DNA from: Adineta steineri
Taxonomy: Eukaryota > Rotifera > Eurotatoria > Adinetida > Adinetidae
DNA length: 64,000 bases
NCBI GenBank assembly: GCA_905250115.1
Contig: CAJNOI010000060.1
Span: forward strand, 372,001-436,000
Direction: 5' to 3'
A program made the translations under genes and the position numbers. The notes beneath the pieces were generated by a model. The model was not told the DNA's origin and made no database searches. It was given only the letters and a program-made list of their open reading frames with translations. This document shows, in pieces, positions 1 through 13,459 of this stretch. Within the stretch, counting starts at the first letter, position 1. Each line of letters opens with the position of its first letter.

Positions 1-670
1 AGTAGAAACGAGTACTTCCTGTTATAAAATAAACATTCCCATATGAATAATTATTCTTGTGCGATTATCTTTTTCGGTAAACGACGGAATATAAAAATAA
101 ATCAATCGTTAATATATGAAGTGGAACAAATGTACCTCAAAAAATTAATTGATATTTAGAATTATTTATTGTACACATTATACGTTCATTTTTTATGATA
201 ATTATATTTTTGAAATAGGAAGAAGTCTATATAAATATTATAGTTTGAAAAAACATTTTTTCTTTAATTGAAAGCCTATCATTTGTTCCCTAGATTCTTT
301 CCTACATCATATTCTCATTTGAGGACAGTTAAACAATTATAATGACCCAGTACACACTTTCTTACCTTACATGGCAACTATTGATTTGCTTTTGAATATA
401 TTATAGAACTTGAATTCATGAAAAAACATATTTTACTCTATCTTATCATTAGTCGTAAAAGAATATTTATTATTTATTACACAGAAAAAAAAGAAATTAG
501 AACTTTTTGGGTATGTTTTTTTTGTTTGATAAATTACTGTTCTTATTTTCTTAAAATTATATTCAATTGGAAAAAAAAGCTCTTAGTCAACGAAGAAGAA
601 AAAAAAATATTAGATACAATATTCGATTCGTTATTCTACGCATAAATATACATACGTATAAATTCTATTC
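1..670. other. AT-rich intergenic, no gene seen
   Basis: Very AT-rich sequence with homopolymer runs. The only open frame (418-645, plus) is low-complexity Lys/Ile/Phe-rich and resembles chance AT-rich translation. It probably holds the 3' flank of the minus-strand P2X gene that ends at 671. Confidence 0.5.
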
Positions 671-3043
671 TCATAAAAATGTTTCAATTTTTGGTGTTAT
701 TCGAGTAGTCTGCGCACGATTAGGTGATGGATTAGGATTGAAATAAATTTTTTCATCATTTAATTGATTTGATTCAGTTCTTTCACTAAGATCTGGTGTA
801 TCATCATCAACATAAACAATATTTGTTTTATCATATAATTGATTTTTATCATTTTGAAAAAGTTTTAATTGCGATGGTCGTGTTGCGACAGACCGTCGTT
901 GTTTAATAGATGATAATGATAATGGACTACTAGTTAATGAATTTGTTAAACCTAATTTTTGTTGATGATAATTTCCATAGATTAACATTGGTGTTGATTG
1001 TTGATTTGTACTTTTTGATAATGATGATGCATCATCATATGCATCTTGATGTGTAAGACTATCTCGTCGAAATTTTTCTTTATGAGGACTTTCAATATTT
1101 AATGAGAAATCATTATTACGATTAATAATATGACCAGTTAATATAGCTTGTTCAACATGATTAGCATGATTTTCTTTTGCTTCATCACTCATCATATTTA
1201 ATGGAAGAGTATTTAATGTTTCTAATTGTAATAAATTTAAATCAACATCTTGAAATTTTTGTTGACGATAAACATCGGATTGACGATGTACATATAATGC
1301 AACAATGTCACATATAAATGTTGCTAAACCAAGAATACCAATTAATGAACCAATATTTAATGTTAATGTTATTAGATCAAATTTACCAGCATGACCACTA
1401 ACCTAAAATAAGAAAAAATTATTCAACTGTAAAAATAATTCATAATGATTTTTAGAATGAATTAGTCATGCTACTCATTAAACCGTGTAAGGCAATGTCG
1501 GATGAGATAAAAAAAGCACACAAATAGTTATGTGCGTCCGTGCGTGTAGATGTTAGCAAGGAATTAGTGAAACAATGCATATTATTTAAACTAAACTATT
1601 TACAGAAATAATAAAACGAAGACCAAATGCTTTGGTTAATGTACGATACGATCGATTTTGATATTTCCAATGTGATGCAAATCTAAATAAGTAAATAAAA
1701 ACAAATTTATTATTAAAAAATTTTTCTATTACCTAAAATTAAATCCATGTGAAAATGATTGTTCTTTATATGATGCATCCAAACGCCCGAATGTATATTC
1801 TGGTAAACAAAGATCTAAATGTTTATCTAAATTACAATTCCAATCAATTTTAACACGTATCACACCACCGGATCTTAACATATAATGTTGTTCAGTTCGA
1901 TTACTTTCAACAATATCAAGTAATGTTCCAACACGAAATATAGGACATGTTTTATGAGTTACATTATCATAATTACAACTTTTTAAATAATTAGCATCAA
2001 ATTGAATATTTTTTCTAATAACTTTAAAACGTGGAAATTCAATAAAATTTTTCACAAATATTGTAAAATTTAATGCATCACGAATTGGCTCAGGAATATA
2101 ACCATCATTTTCAACCGGACACCAACCTTCAAGTTCACATCGACCAGATTTTGATCTTGACTTATTTGCTGAAGAATTATTTTGAAATAAACAACGACCT
2201 ATTTAGAAAAAAAGAAAAACTAATTGTGATTTTTTTTTGTTGTATTTACCAGTCCATTTTCCATTAGCCTAAATAAAATCAAAAAAATAATTTTTATAAA
2301 ACGAAAGTTTTTTAATATTTACTTTTTGATAATTTTTATGCTTCTCACAATGAGCGTTATCTGGACAAGCTGTTTTTGAATCAAAAGGAGATTCTAAAAA
2401 AATTAAATATTTGATTTCGATTGTATTTCAATTTTAATTTTTACCTTCACATCGTTTATGTTCTTGATCAGTTCGAATAAAATTTGTCATTAAAAATAAA
2501 GCATTATTTTCTTGTGGTGGTACAATATAATCTAATTTCAAATTAATTGAATATATATATATATATATATATTTATTTATTTATTCTCTTTTTACCTGCA
2601 CCATCAATAACTAATGTATGATTATCACCTGTTTGATTATAACCAATACCCTATGAAAAAAAAAATTTTTCTTTTCATAACTCATGAGAATTGATTTTTT
2701 GTCTATTTACTTTAACTTTTAATGTAATTGATGAAATAATTGATGTATCTGTTTCTTGATAACCTTTTTTATGTATCATTAAATATGCAATACCATAGAT
2801 TAAAATAAGTAATTGAATCAATCGACACATAAGAGCGACTAAGAAAGAGAAGATAATGTAAAAGCATATTATTATGATTATTATTAAATAGAATATTTTA
2901 CTTGATACTGAATGAATTGTCACAATTTTTGGTGTTTCATATTCATAAACAAAACCACGAAGAGTAGATTTAATATTATCAGCAGAAAAATATTCTCGAA
3001 ATGGTAAACAATGTACTTTAACAACCGATTGTCTATTAGACAT
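671..3043 (-). CDS. P2X purinoceptor (ATP-gated cation channel)
   Basis: Trimeric plasma-membrane channel opened by extracellular ATP. The spliced minus-strand exons follow the P2X plan. A short cytoplasmic N-terminus carries YETPKIV and is followed by TM1 and then KGYQETD. The Lys pair KVK ends that exon, where rat P2X2 has K69/K71. Next come the Cys-rich ectodomain, ALNFTIFVKN (the Thr contacting adenine), GFNFRFA and TLTKAFG (equivalents of R290 and K308), and TM2 after HAGKFDLITLTLNIGS. A long Ser/Gln/Asn-rich tail of roughly 200 residues ends at 671. All ATP-contact residues I can place are present, so the channel looks functional. Most introns are about 50-60 bp. One falls just before TM1, where the join reads HSVSIALMCR in frame. 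The ATG at 3043 starts the family motif run. The long tail is less conserved and may be regulatory. Confidence 0.93.
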
Positions 3044-6000
3044 TTTTTTAATTCAAATATATGTTGTAGATATTAATAAAAGGAAGACTTGAAAGACGAT
3101 GGTCTAAAATATAATAGAAAGAAAATATATATTTAATATAAATTATGCATTATTATCTTTAAATCATGAAAAAAGAAAAAGATCTGTGTTTATATATAAT
3201 AACGGGCGATCGATATGTGTCTTCGATCTCCTTGATTTTTGTTTATCTATGAAAGAAAATAAGCCTGTAGAACTCTCTGATCAAAATAATAATAATAATA
3301 ATCTCGTTTTAGCTATAGGCAAACGAAAACATGATTTTTTCTACTACTAATTATCGATAAATATTGTTTCTATTCTATGTTTTATAACAATTGACAATTT
3401 TTCTATTATGATTAGTTAATCAAGTGGTTCACTCACATGTATAGTTCTATTTTAGTTTAGTTTTTTTTTTGTACAAAGCTTATGCTAATTGTGAAAGGAT
3501 GTTAATATAATTTCTCATGATATATCAAGATATATAATAGCATGCTTATGTGTACATTAACAAATTAGTTGATCTCTATTTCTATTTTCTGCCTATGGCA
3601 AAAGATGCCACGTTTGTATCAAGGAAACGATAGAGAACTGAATAATAGCTATTGTTATTGATTGAGTTTTGTCTGTAATATTTCAACTAGGAAAAAATAT
3701 TTCTAGTAGACAACAAACAAAAAAAAAAGAGAAAAACTTTATCTATATTAACTCATCATATACTTAATATAATAATAGATATAAAACACATCTGTTTGTA
3801 AATAGAATATATTTGTACACATGTGCAGAAAAAAAGAAAGAAATAGCATTGCTCATATGTAAGTATAAATAATAATAATAAATCTGCTATTATACTGATA
3901 ATTCTCTTAAAGTTATCTATAGAGTATCCATAGGAGTTTGTAATGTAATTAGTAATTGAAACTTAGAATAGAATAACATTTGTTAAAAATATGCACGCAT
4001 ACAATTTCTGACTCGATATATTCCATTAGGATCAACCATTGATAAATTGCTTTCTGTTCCCTAAAGTAGTTGTGTTAACTTTTTTTTCTAACATGATTAA
4101 GACGTGTATACTTTCTTGACACTCACATGGAAAAGACAAAAGGTTTTCTGTAACATCACGCACATATACTCATATATATATATATATATATTTTGTCGAT
4201 AGTTGACGATTTCCGATAGACTAAAGCAAAAGAGAAATAAATTAATACGATAGATATAAGAAGTGGCTTGTGAATTTACAAGCCTTCTAGTCACTTCTTT
4301 GTTTTTTACTAATTAAAACGATGCATTGAGTGCATTACTAAATTATATGAATAGCTTAATCATATTCTTCATTTTATTACAATTGCATACTAGTAGAAAA
4401 AAAAACATGGTTTTGTTATATATATATATATATACTCATTTATCACTAAACAATAATGATGAGTTGTCATTTCTTTTTTTTTCGATTGTTTCACTGCTCA
4501 TTGAACGTAGATAAAGCGACTTTATCATGAAATATTAAAAGAAAAAAATTAATCCAAAACATACTTTTTTTTCTTCTTCTTCTTCTTCTTCTTTACTATA
4601 AATGATTCTATGTTTTATATAAGTCGAGATCAAGAGAATAAAGCGGATCCTTGAGATGTAGACATAAAGTAGTCACGTAAAATCTATTTTCTTCGTTTTT
4701 CTAAGATAAATGTGTTTTTCTTCTCGATTAGATAAAAAACAAGACAAATTTATTTTTAGGAATAAATCATAAATCTCAAAAATATTTTAGTTACGTCTGT
4801 CGACAATTGTCTATGTCGTCGTATCACATCTTGTTAAAAGAAATGATTTACTATACACAAGTTAATCATATTATTAATGCTTTATCACGCACATCAAATC
4901 ATTCCTAGTACTCAAACATGTAATGTCTCTAGGAGGAGTTTTTTTCAATTAATAAACAAACTATCTATTTTGTAAACAAAACAAAAAAATTCTATCCCAG
5001 TTTTCAATTCAGAAAAATTAATTAAAAACAAGTTAAATGAGTGGAAACATATTTTCGTCAATGAGTATATTGTTGTATCAAATTAAAATATAGAAGCTTG
5101 ATTAAATTTTCTATGAATAAAAATAGATAGATACTGACCTTGTACCAACTGTAATTAAACTGTTGATGATTAGCTCGAATACTAATATATATGAAATAAT
5201 TGATGCAAGCATCTCAAATAACTTCGATGCGACGAAAAACAAGAATAGAAGACTTCTGTCAAGAATTGTAGATTTTCTTTTTTTAATTATGTAAGCTATG
5301 TTTTGTTTAAGACTATATAATTGATAATCGTCAAATATTGATGAAGTTTTTTTTCACCGGATCAAATACTTTATCTTTACTGTCTGTCGCAGCTACTCCA
5401 CCACTCTTTTCTTCTATGTGTGTGTGTGTTTGCTTACAGAATCATAGTAGAGATTTTCTTTAAAATACTATAAAAATAAACTAAGGGAAAAAAAAAGGAA
5501 AAGAAAATAAAGTTTTTTTTTCCTTACCGTTATGAATAATTGTCTATTTATGAGAATAAATTTAGTTGAATCCAAAGTCAATATATTTAATAAAAAAAAA
5601 ATTGTGACTGATTTTATTGCGAGAAATAGAGAAGAAGAAGAAGAAATCAAGAAAATAAATACAAGTCGAATGAAAACAAAGTGATTGTAAGAATAATTAG
5701 GTGATCGATTAGACGTATGGGCATTCTTGTTGATCGTCGCCTAGTTTTTATTCCATTCTTCCTTACTACTTGTCTTTCTATGTCTCTCATTTTCACATAC
5801 ACACACACTCTCTTTCTCTTTGTTTCTGTCGTCTCATCTTCCAATACTTTCGAGTCGTCCAGAACGCATGCTTGCGCATATGCAAAAAAAAAGATGTTGA
5901 TAGTTATTGCATAAAATAGAAAATTAAAAACGAGAGTGTCATTGTTATGACAGATCACGTTGGTTTTATAAAGTGTCTAGGAGATTATATACAGTTTAAT

Positions 6001-7966
6001 AACTGTTTCATTCCTATTTTAGGTTTTTTTGTTTACCTAGATTAATTGTAAAAAACTTATTTAGTTCAGCTTTTTATATTAAATCTACAAAAGAATAAAC
6101 TAAGCTTTTCTACTTTTATATGAGTTCAGAATCAAAAAATAATCATATTCTTTCTCAAATGTTTTACAGTGGATAGTTTCTGTAGAAAAAGAAAGAACCA
6201 GAAGTGCAATTACGAAGCTAGGAAGACAAACAAAAAGAAAAGATATTGACATATCTTCTTTTCAAGGTTTATTTGGAAAGATGATCCAATAAAAAATAAA
6301 CGAAATATTATTCTTTTATTTGTGTTGTTTTTTACAGCGTGGTTTCATTGCCGGAAGTAGTAGTATGAAAAATCAATTGTTTCATTGTGATTTCTATGTA
6401 TATTATCCTCAAGCAAAAAAAACTTATATTACACTGTTAGTTTATGTTTTTTTCTCTTCATTGTCATCGTTCGATATTACAATGTATGACAAATGGCATT
6501 TCCTCAGTGACCAAAGTTACATATTAATGTAAATAGAATAATCTTATCTCAGAATCCATTGAATAAGTTATGAAAAGGTTTAGTCTCCCGGATATAAATC
6601 ACTAGAATTGTATGTCCGGGAAATTGTTTAGAAAAGGACAAGTGGTCTTTTCGACAAAAAATATAATATAAACTACTAATAGATGAATAGAAAGCTATTT
6701 TTCCTACACATGCAAGCATAACAAAAATCTATTTTATAGCTGATTTATTATAAATACTAGTTGTAAAAAAAAATGAATGCATCTAAATACGGAACTCTTA
6801 AAATTGAGTCAATTAAGAAAAATTAAAGCATTTTTTTCCAAAAATGTTTGATTCTTCTAATATTAATTTTGACTATAATGAGGTTCAACTTATTCAAGAA
6901 CAAAAAAATTTTTTTTATGTAACAAATTTTACTTGTCTTTACAATTATTTGATAAAGGAAAGATGTGTAACATAAAATACTTGCACGTGAAATTTACGGT
7001 AGAACATCAATTGCAATACATAGCACTTTTTTAAATTAAATATTTTTCATGGTGCAATTTGTTCTTCTATTAAGAACAAAGAAGCCTAGTAGGAAGGATA
7101 TTTCTCAATTCTCTTCTAAAAAAAACTATATTTATATATATATGTTTTATAATAGAAATAATCTTAATAACACATCGCTAAATTATTCGATTAGTAGTTT
7201 ATTGATCGATCATAGGAAAAAAGTTCTAGGAAGAAGTCAAGTGTAAATCTTTTTTAATAACAATATGCAGCTGTTTATATTTATTATCGAGAAGAAATTT
7301 CGTATGGAAAGATATATAATCATTTTATTGAATCTCAAGAGATAACAATCTCTTCTGTTTGTACTCGTCGGGAATATTAATGAGATGTCGTGATGAAAAT
7401 CTATCTAATCTCTCCATGAGCACACTTAATATGAGCAAAACTTACATGAAGAACATTCTTTTTTTTGTGTATGAAAAATTACAGAATTAATTTTTATCTT
7501 AGCTTTTGTTTTCCGAATATTTTCTCATTATATTTTGTTTACTTCAATTCTTCGTTCCTATTTGACAGGATATTTAAAAATTAATACGGACTTTTCATAT
7601 AAAAAAAATATATGTCAATATTAGTTATTTATGTAGACTTTTGAACCATTAGATAAATCTGACATTATCGGATAAAATGTTATCATACATAAATAGATCA
7701 TGTACATTAATTATGTATTAAACATGCTGTATTGATAATAGAATACTTCACCAATTACCACCGGCAGCTGTTCTTTATTTATTAGAGCGTTTAGAAAAGA
7801 GGCGAACTAATAAACAAGATATAAGTACATTTCGTCACTACAGAAAAAACAATATAAATTCTCGAAATGACAAATGTAAAAACAAAAAGTCCGTTCGTTT
7901 AATTTATATATGTCTTGATTTTGATTAGTTGTATTTTCAATTCGATTAAATTCGGTTTTTTTGAAC
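3044..7966. other. Long intergenic region, no gene recognised
   Basis: About 4.9 kb of AT-rich sequence between the P2X start and the 3' end of an RRM gene. Open frames here are short and low complexity. It contains TA runs near 4170 and 4420, a TTC/CTT microsatellite near 4570 and one small hairpin at 6587-6620. It may hold the P2X promoter and UTRs. I see no tRNA, rRNA or transposon. Confidence 0.5.
4567..4594. repeat. TTC/CTT trinucleotide microsatellite
   Basis: A run of eight or so TTC units lies in non-coding DNA. It is simple sequence with no further signal. Confidence 0.8.
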
Positions 7967-9864
7967 TTATTTGATTTGATCATATTGCATTTGAATTTGT
8001 GCACATTTTTTTAATTGATCTTTTGTTTGACGAGCTAAATCTCTTCGTATATTAAATGTTTGCATAACATTTTTAATTAAACATGTTCGAATACGAATAT
8101 TTTCATCTTTAATTTTTAAATAATCTTCTTCAGCTTCTTTATATAATTGTTCAGATTCTTGTAGAAGTTTTTTTTCACGTAAAAGTTTGTCATTTAAAAG
8201 TTTTACTTCATGTTCATGAGCTATTTGCATACATTCAAGATTAGCATCAAGTTCATCACGTAATACTGCTAAACGATTATAATTTTCAGTATCAAATGTT
8301 GAACTAGTATCTGTTGTTGTTGTTGTCGAATTAATATTATCATCTGTTACTAATGATGATGATGTTATTTGATCGGAAGAATGATGTCTATCATTTGCTG
8401 TTTTAACAAACAAATAACGATCCAGACAACGATGCGGTGTTTTAGTCACTAAAAAGTATGAAATCAAGAATTAATATTTATAAATGCATGTAGTTCAATA
8501 TACTTAAACTCTAGTGTTTATAAAGCTTTTATGTCCTTTCTGATATAAGAATATTCTTTATTCACTTCAAATTCTATGTCACTCGATAATGCATTATTTT
8601 ATAGAAAAAGAAAATGAAATGTAAAAAGATACTTTTGTTTATTTATTCTTCTTCAATTTTATAATGCATATTTATATTTAAAACTTGAGAATGGAGTGTC
8701 AATACAAAGCATTACTTTTGACGTGAACCTTAAAGACATTTCTCAGCTGATAAAATTCTCATATATATAATTATTTCTACAAACTACACACAGGAATTAT
8801 TGTCTAGTTCTATATTTAACCTAAATTAATTGGAAAAAAATCAATAATATTTATTTTTGATGAAGAATAAAGAAAGATTTTTCCTATTGATCTTCTTTTT
8901 AGGTACTTTATTATAGTCATATTACGGAGTTGTTACTCTTTGCTCGGATTAGCACTCAGAAAAGGTGAGATAGAAGTGTCTATTGATTACTTACAATATT
9001 GTGATTGTAAATATTTTTTTATTATTTACATAGTTTTACAGTGATTTGGTTATTTATCAAATTATAGATAATAGATGGAGAAAAAAAATATTTCATTGTG
9101 CTTTTGGCTTTCGAATGATGCGACTTTTTATTCAATCACAAATAATGAATGAGAAAAGAAAATATTTTATTATTCTTCTAATTCGATAATCATACGAGGA
9201 TTTATTATATTTTCAAAAAATAATATGAATTACTTATTTGTGAAATAAGGACAAACTTTCTAAAGTACATAATTCAAATTATATATTACATACTTTACAA
9301 TCATATCTAGGGCTACAAACAAGTTCTTTAGTATTTACCGTTTTGTTTTAACAACTTTTTCCTTTTGTATTCTATGTCATGCTATGAAAATCTAGACAAT
9401 CTACATAAATTTTCTTTATTTTGACAACAATATAACTCATATTATCTCAATTTACATAAAAAAATTTCCTTATATGATCGAATCTAATACGCGTTAATCT
9501 ACGATTAGTTATTCTATTAACTTTCGTTGAATGATAGAAAAAAGAGATTTGTGTAAAACAATTGATTTCAAGCTCTAAAATCAATCTGTTTTGTTCTAAC
9601 AGAGATACACAGAATTTAACTTAAAAATAATCTTGATAAACTCTATTTTAAGGCTATATAAAAACTATTCTTACATATATTATTATGACCATCGATAGAG
9701 ACATATGTAACAAAAGCAAAGCCACGTGAATTTCCATATTTATCTCGTTTTAACGAACAATTCGCTACTGGACCAAATGTCGAGCACCAATCTGACAAAG
9801 TATTTTCGTCTATTTCATATGGAATGTTTTTAATTAATACTGTTCGATCACAATCATTTGTCAT
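7967..9864 (-). CDS. Single-RRM protein with C-terminal coiled coil
   Basis: Probable RNA-binding protein of about 223 residues in two exons (9864-9675 and 8448-7967). Exon 1 gives RNP2 (VLIKNIP) and RNP1 (RGFAFVTY). Exon 2 supplies the end of the RRM (TKTPHRCLDRYLFVKTA), so the split domain supports joining them across a 1226-bp intron. The donor is GTAAGA, the acceptor TTTTTAG, and the phases match to give GHNNILTK. After an Asp/Ser/Thr-rich linker, residues from about 125 to the end are a charged Glu/Lys/Leu coiled coil. The ATG at 9864 was chosen because it directly precedes the RRM. A TTTTAG acceptor about 20 bases upstream could be a 5' UTR or trans-splice site. The neighbouring gene at 10052-11744 has the same RRM-plus-coil layout. 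No orthologue is recognised. Confidence 0.75.
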
Positions 9865-10051
9865 CGTTGACTTTCTTTTCAATCTAAAACAAATCATTTA
9901 AAATTTCATATAAATATATACAGACACACACATATATATATATGTATAATAACAATATGTCGATTTTATTTTGTATTATCGATTGAAGAGAAAGTAAAAC
10001 AAATTTCATTTTATATCTGTTAAACAAATGTAAAATAATAACATTTTTAGT

Positions 10052-11744
10052 TCAATTATCGTTAGGTACAGTCGATTGTGACGGAGATTGTGTTGCCGAA
10101 GATGAAGTATTATTAAGTTGAGGAGATGGTGTTGATCGAGAAGAATTATTTGTATTTAATGTTGCTGATTTCTGTTCATATTCAGCTTGAAGTTGTGCTG
10201 TTTTAGCTTTTTCTTCAGCTAAAATCTGTTCATAATAGGATGTAATTTCAAAATTTTCTAATTCAGCTGTTAAATATTGTTCATTAAGTGTGTCATTTTC
10301 ATGTTTCATTGATTCGTATTCAATTAATAATTTAGCATGTTCTATAAAATAAAGAAATTAATCGAAATTAATTAATCTGGTTTTAGCTCTGTCTATGAGT
10401 ACTAGAGTTTATTGCATTAAAAATCTTATGGCCTGACTCTTACGTATAATATTATTAGTGATAAATGTTTCCCTATCAAACTAATCGTCATTTTGAGAAT
10501 ATGACATTCATTTTCTTCGCTTATTTGTATCGATGATCAGCACAATCTACATGCTATTTTTAAATTAGTCAAGTATACATCATTTTTCTTTCAATGGGAT
10601 TCAACAGATTTGAATGACTACTTGCAAAAGAATATTTTATTTCAGACCACTCATTGCATGATTTTGTGGAATGCCACGCAATGAAAGTTTTTTTGATTTT
10701 TTCAAATTACTATTTTCTAACGACAAAATACCTTGTTCTAAATCTTGTTGTAAACTTTGAGTTTTATCAGCATTTTCATTCAATTGTTTCAATCGTTCAC
10801 AACAGTCTTCTTCAAGTTGTCTTCGTTTAGCAGCGTATTCTTCATTCATTTTTTTCAAAGCATTTTGAAGACGATATACTTCATTTTGAAGATCAGTTTC
10901 ACTAATAGGTTCTTTTGCAGTCGGATTCTGTTTACCAGAACTCTTTCGTGATGCTGAAAAATCATGATCATCATCATCAATGGCATCTTTAATAACAGAT
11001 TTGGACGGTTTCTTTGATGCATATTTACTATTCATTATTTCAATATTTGATGGCAAAAATTTCATTACATCAAGTCGTTGATCATTATAAAAATGTGGTT
11101 TATCAAGAATAATTCGATCAACAGCATCTAAATGAATTATTCGAATTAATACAAAATATTTCTTTCTTTCTTATTTTACCTTTATCTCCAAATTCTACAA
11201 GTATATAATCAAAATTTGTTTCATGACAAAATTTGCAAGCATATACACGTTCATATGTAGAAAAATATTCACGAAGTTTAGTTAAAAATTGTTCATTATT
11301 ATAATTATCGTTTTTAAAATCAATAACAATCATAAGATCACGTGTAGTATCAAAACGTTCACGTGGATGTTCATCATCAACAGGTAAAGCACGTTTAACA
11401 TATCTATAGAAATTAAATTAAAATATCGAAAAACAATAAAAAATTTATGTTTTACAAATGTCGATCATCAAGATGATGTGGTCTAGAACTCATACATTTA
11501 TCCACCATCGATGAATCTTCATATGTTATAAAAACATAACCACCTGTTGGTGATGTAAAATTGTAATGCATAATTGTACCAAATTGTTCAAAATGTTTTC
11601 TTTATACAAAAATTAATTTCATTCAATTATTAATAAATCAACTTACAATAAAGCATAAGGTTCAGTATGATTACTGATATTTCCAACACATATCTCTGTA
11701 TATTTTGGACTGTAACGTAGACGCTGAGATGATATCGATGACAT
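10052..11744 (-). CDS. Two-RRM hnRNP-like protein with coiled-coil C-terminus
   Basis: Probable nuclear RNA-binding protein of about 383 residues in five exons. RRM1 contains EICVGNIS, GGYVFITY and HHLDDRHLYVKRA. RRM2 starts at DLMIVIDFKND, contains YILVEFGD and ends near KPHFYNDQRLDV. A Ser/Lys linker follows, then a Glu/Gln/Lys-rich coiled coil, then a Ser/Thr/Asn/Gln-rich tail. Exon joins at 11647/11599, 11456/11403, 11180/11127 and 10732/10341 are all in phase. The last intron, about 390 bp, covers an open alternative ending that stops at 10637, so intron retention could give a shorter protein. The spacing resembles the tandem-RRM hnRNP A/DAZAP1/musashi style, but no specific orthologue is assigned. 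It is a tandem neighbour of a similar single-RRM gene. Confidence 0.78.
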
Positions 11745-12567
11745 AATTCTATCGAGGAAAAATTCAATTTTGAATCTATGTATTTATATTTAAAAAAATG
11801 AAATATTAAGAGATTAAATTTTGCTTTTTTTTTCAATGACATGAAAGGAAAAAAACCCAGACGGTTGCAAATATCTCAGAATGGTTATATGCATTGACTA
11901 ATCGTACACAAGGAGGGGCAGCACATGCAGGTGTTATATATATATATGGTGTAGTCAAAAGTAAAATTCAGTCAAATATGTTTTTCATAGCTAATAGAAT
12001 GCGAAAAAAGACAAACGATTAAAGTGTGAACAGTTTTGTCTCTATTTTATTTAGTCCATGTCTAAGCATTCACCCCTTTTTGCATGACATTTGGTAGAGC
12101 AGTAAATATTTGCTCATTATCATTAACTTGAACGATCTTAGTTTTTTACGATGTGTGATTATCTATATACCTACTTATTTTCACAACAACCCTTTACCTT
12201 GTCTTACTGAATTAGTCATTCATCGTATATAACAGCTATTCTTAGTTCTGACCTAATTTTCTTATTTTTGAGAAACTTTCAAATGAAAATATATTGATTG
12301 AGACAACATCTTGAGAAAATATTTGACCAATATTCTTCGTAAAACAAATATTGAATCATTCAATTTGATTTATTTTTGTTGAATTCAGATTATACATAAA
12401 AATGAATAACATTCCTACTATTTAACTGTCCCTGGTGAAATAGTACAAATCAATCTTCTATTCTATGAAATTTATTTTCTTTCAATACAAAAATGATTTA
12501 CTGAAATATCATATCAATAAATACCTCTATAAATTATATACATGCCCAAAAAGAAAAACTAACAAAA
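11745..12567. other. Intergenic, nothing recognised
   Basis: About 820 bp between two minus-strand genes. It should hold the promoter of the two-RRM gene and the 3' UTR of the coiled-coil gene. There is a short TA run near 11940. No coding pattern was seen. Confidence 0.5.
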
Positions 12568-13459
12568 TTAATGTTTATAAAGATTAGCTATATTATCACG
12601 TTGTTCTTGTTTGAGAAGATCAATTTTTTGAAGAAAAAAACTTGATTGATTTTCATACATTATACGAAAATCATTTTTAAGTTTAGCAATTGTTTGTAAA
12701 AGACGTTGTTCAACAATTTGTGGATCTTCACTTTGTACTTTGTTTAACTGTTCAGTAAGTTTTTGAATTTCATTATCACGTTCACCTAAAGATCTTTTAA
12801 ATTCATTATTTTCTGCAACTGCTTTTTCAACTAATCTTATAAATTCATCAGGTATATTTTCTAAAAACAAAAACGAAATTTCGATTATTTTTTTATCAAA
12901 TTATATATTTACGTGAAGTTGTTGTTGCCGGAGGAGGAGGAGCTGATAGCTCTTTGATTTTATCATGTAAATTCTGATTATCGGTTTTAACTTGTGTTAA
13001 TTCAATAACAAGTTTATCTTTGTCACTTTGTAATATTCTTGCAATTCTTTCAAGTTCTTCAATACGAACATTTTTTTTATTATGTTGCTCCTTTATTACT
13101 TTGCATTCTTCAAGTGAAATATTATATTTCTTAAGCAATTTCTAAATAAATTACAATAAGCTAGAAATCATATTTTCTAGACTGATAATTACTGCATTAT
13201 TTGCGTCATGATCAATGTGTTGTTGTATTCCACGTTCACATTGCTCTTTTAATGTCTGATTGGTTTCTCGAAGTTGTTGAACTCGTTTTTGTTCAATTTG
13301 AAGTTGTGTATCATATTCAGTTTTTAATCTTTCTAATTCTAAATTATGTTGATCTTCAAGTTCTTTTTCACGTAATTTAACACTCTCTGCAAAATTCACT
13401 AGTTCGTGTAATGATTTATCAAATCTATCCGTATTTGTCATAGCAACGAATCCATCCAT
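12568..13459 (-). CDS. Coiled-coil protein of unknown function
   Basis: Three exons (13459-13193, 13141-12913, 12860-12568) join in phase to give 262 residues. Nearly the whole chain is a Glu/Lys/Gln/Leu coiled coil. It is broken by a Pro run (SAPPPPATTTS) near residue 160, before the final helical block that begins NIPDEFIRLVEKAV. There is no signal peptide, membrane segment or catalytic motif. Introns are about 50 bp. The gene is in tandem with two RRM/coiled-coil genes on the same strand, but it has no RRM. Composition suggests a cytoskeletal or scaffold role, which is only inference. Coiled coils attract spurious matches to myosins and golgins, so no family is named. Confidence 0.72.

Noticed and set aside
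5468..5958. Short overlapping frames on both strands in the P2X-RRM spacer
   Set aside because: Low-complexity Phe/Leu/Ser-rich or Arg-rich translations; no splice structure or motifs support a gene.
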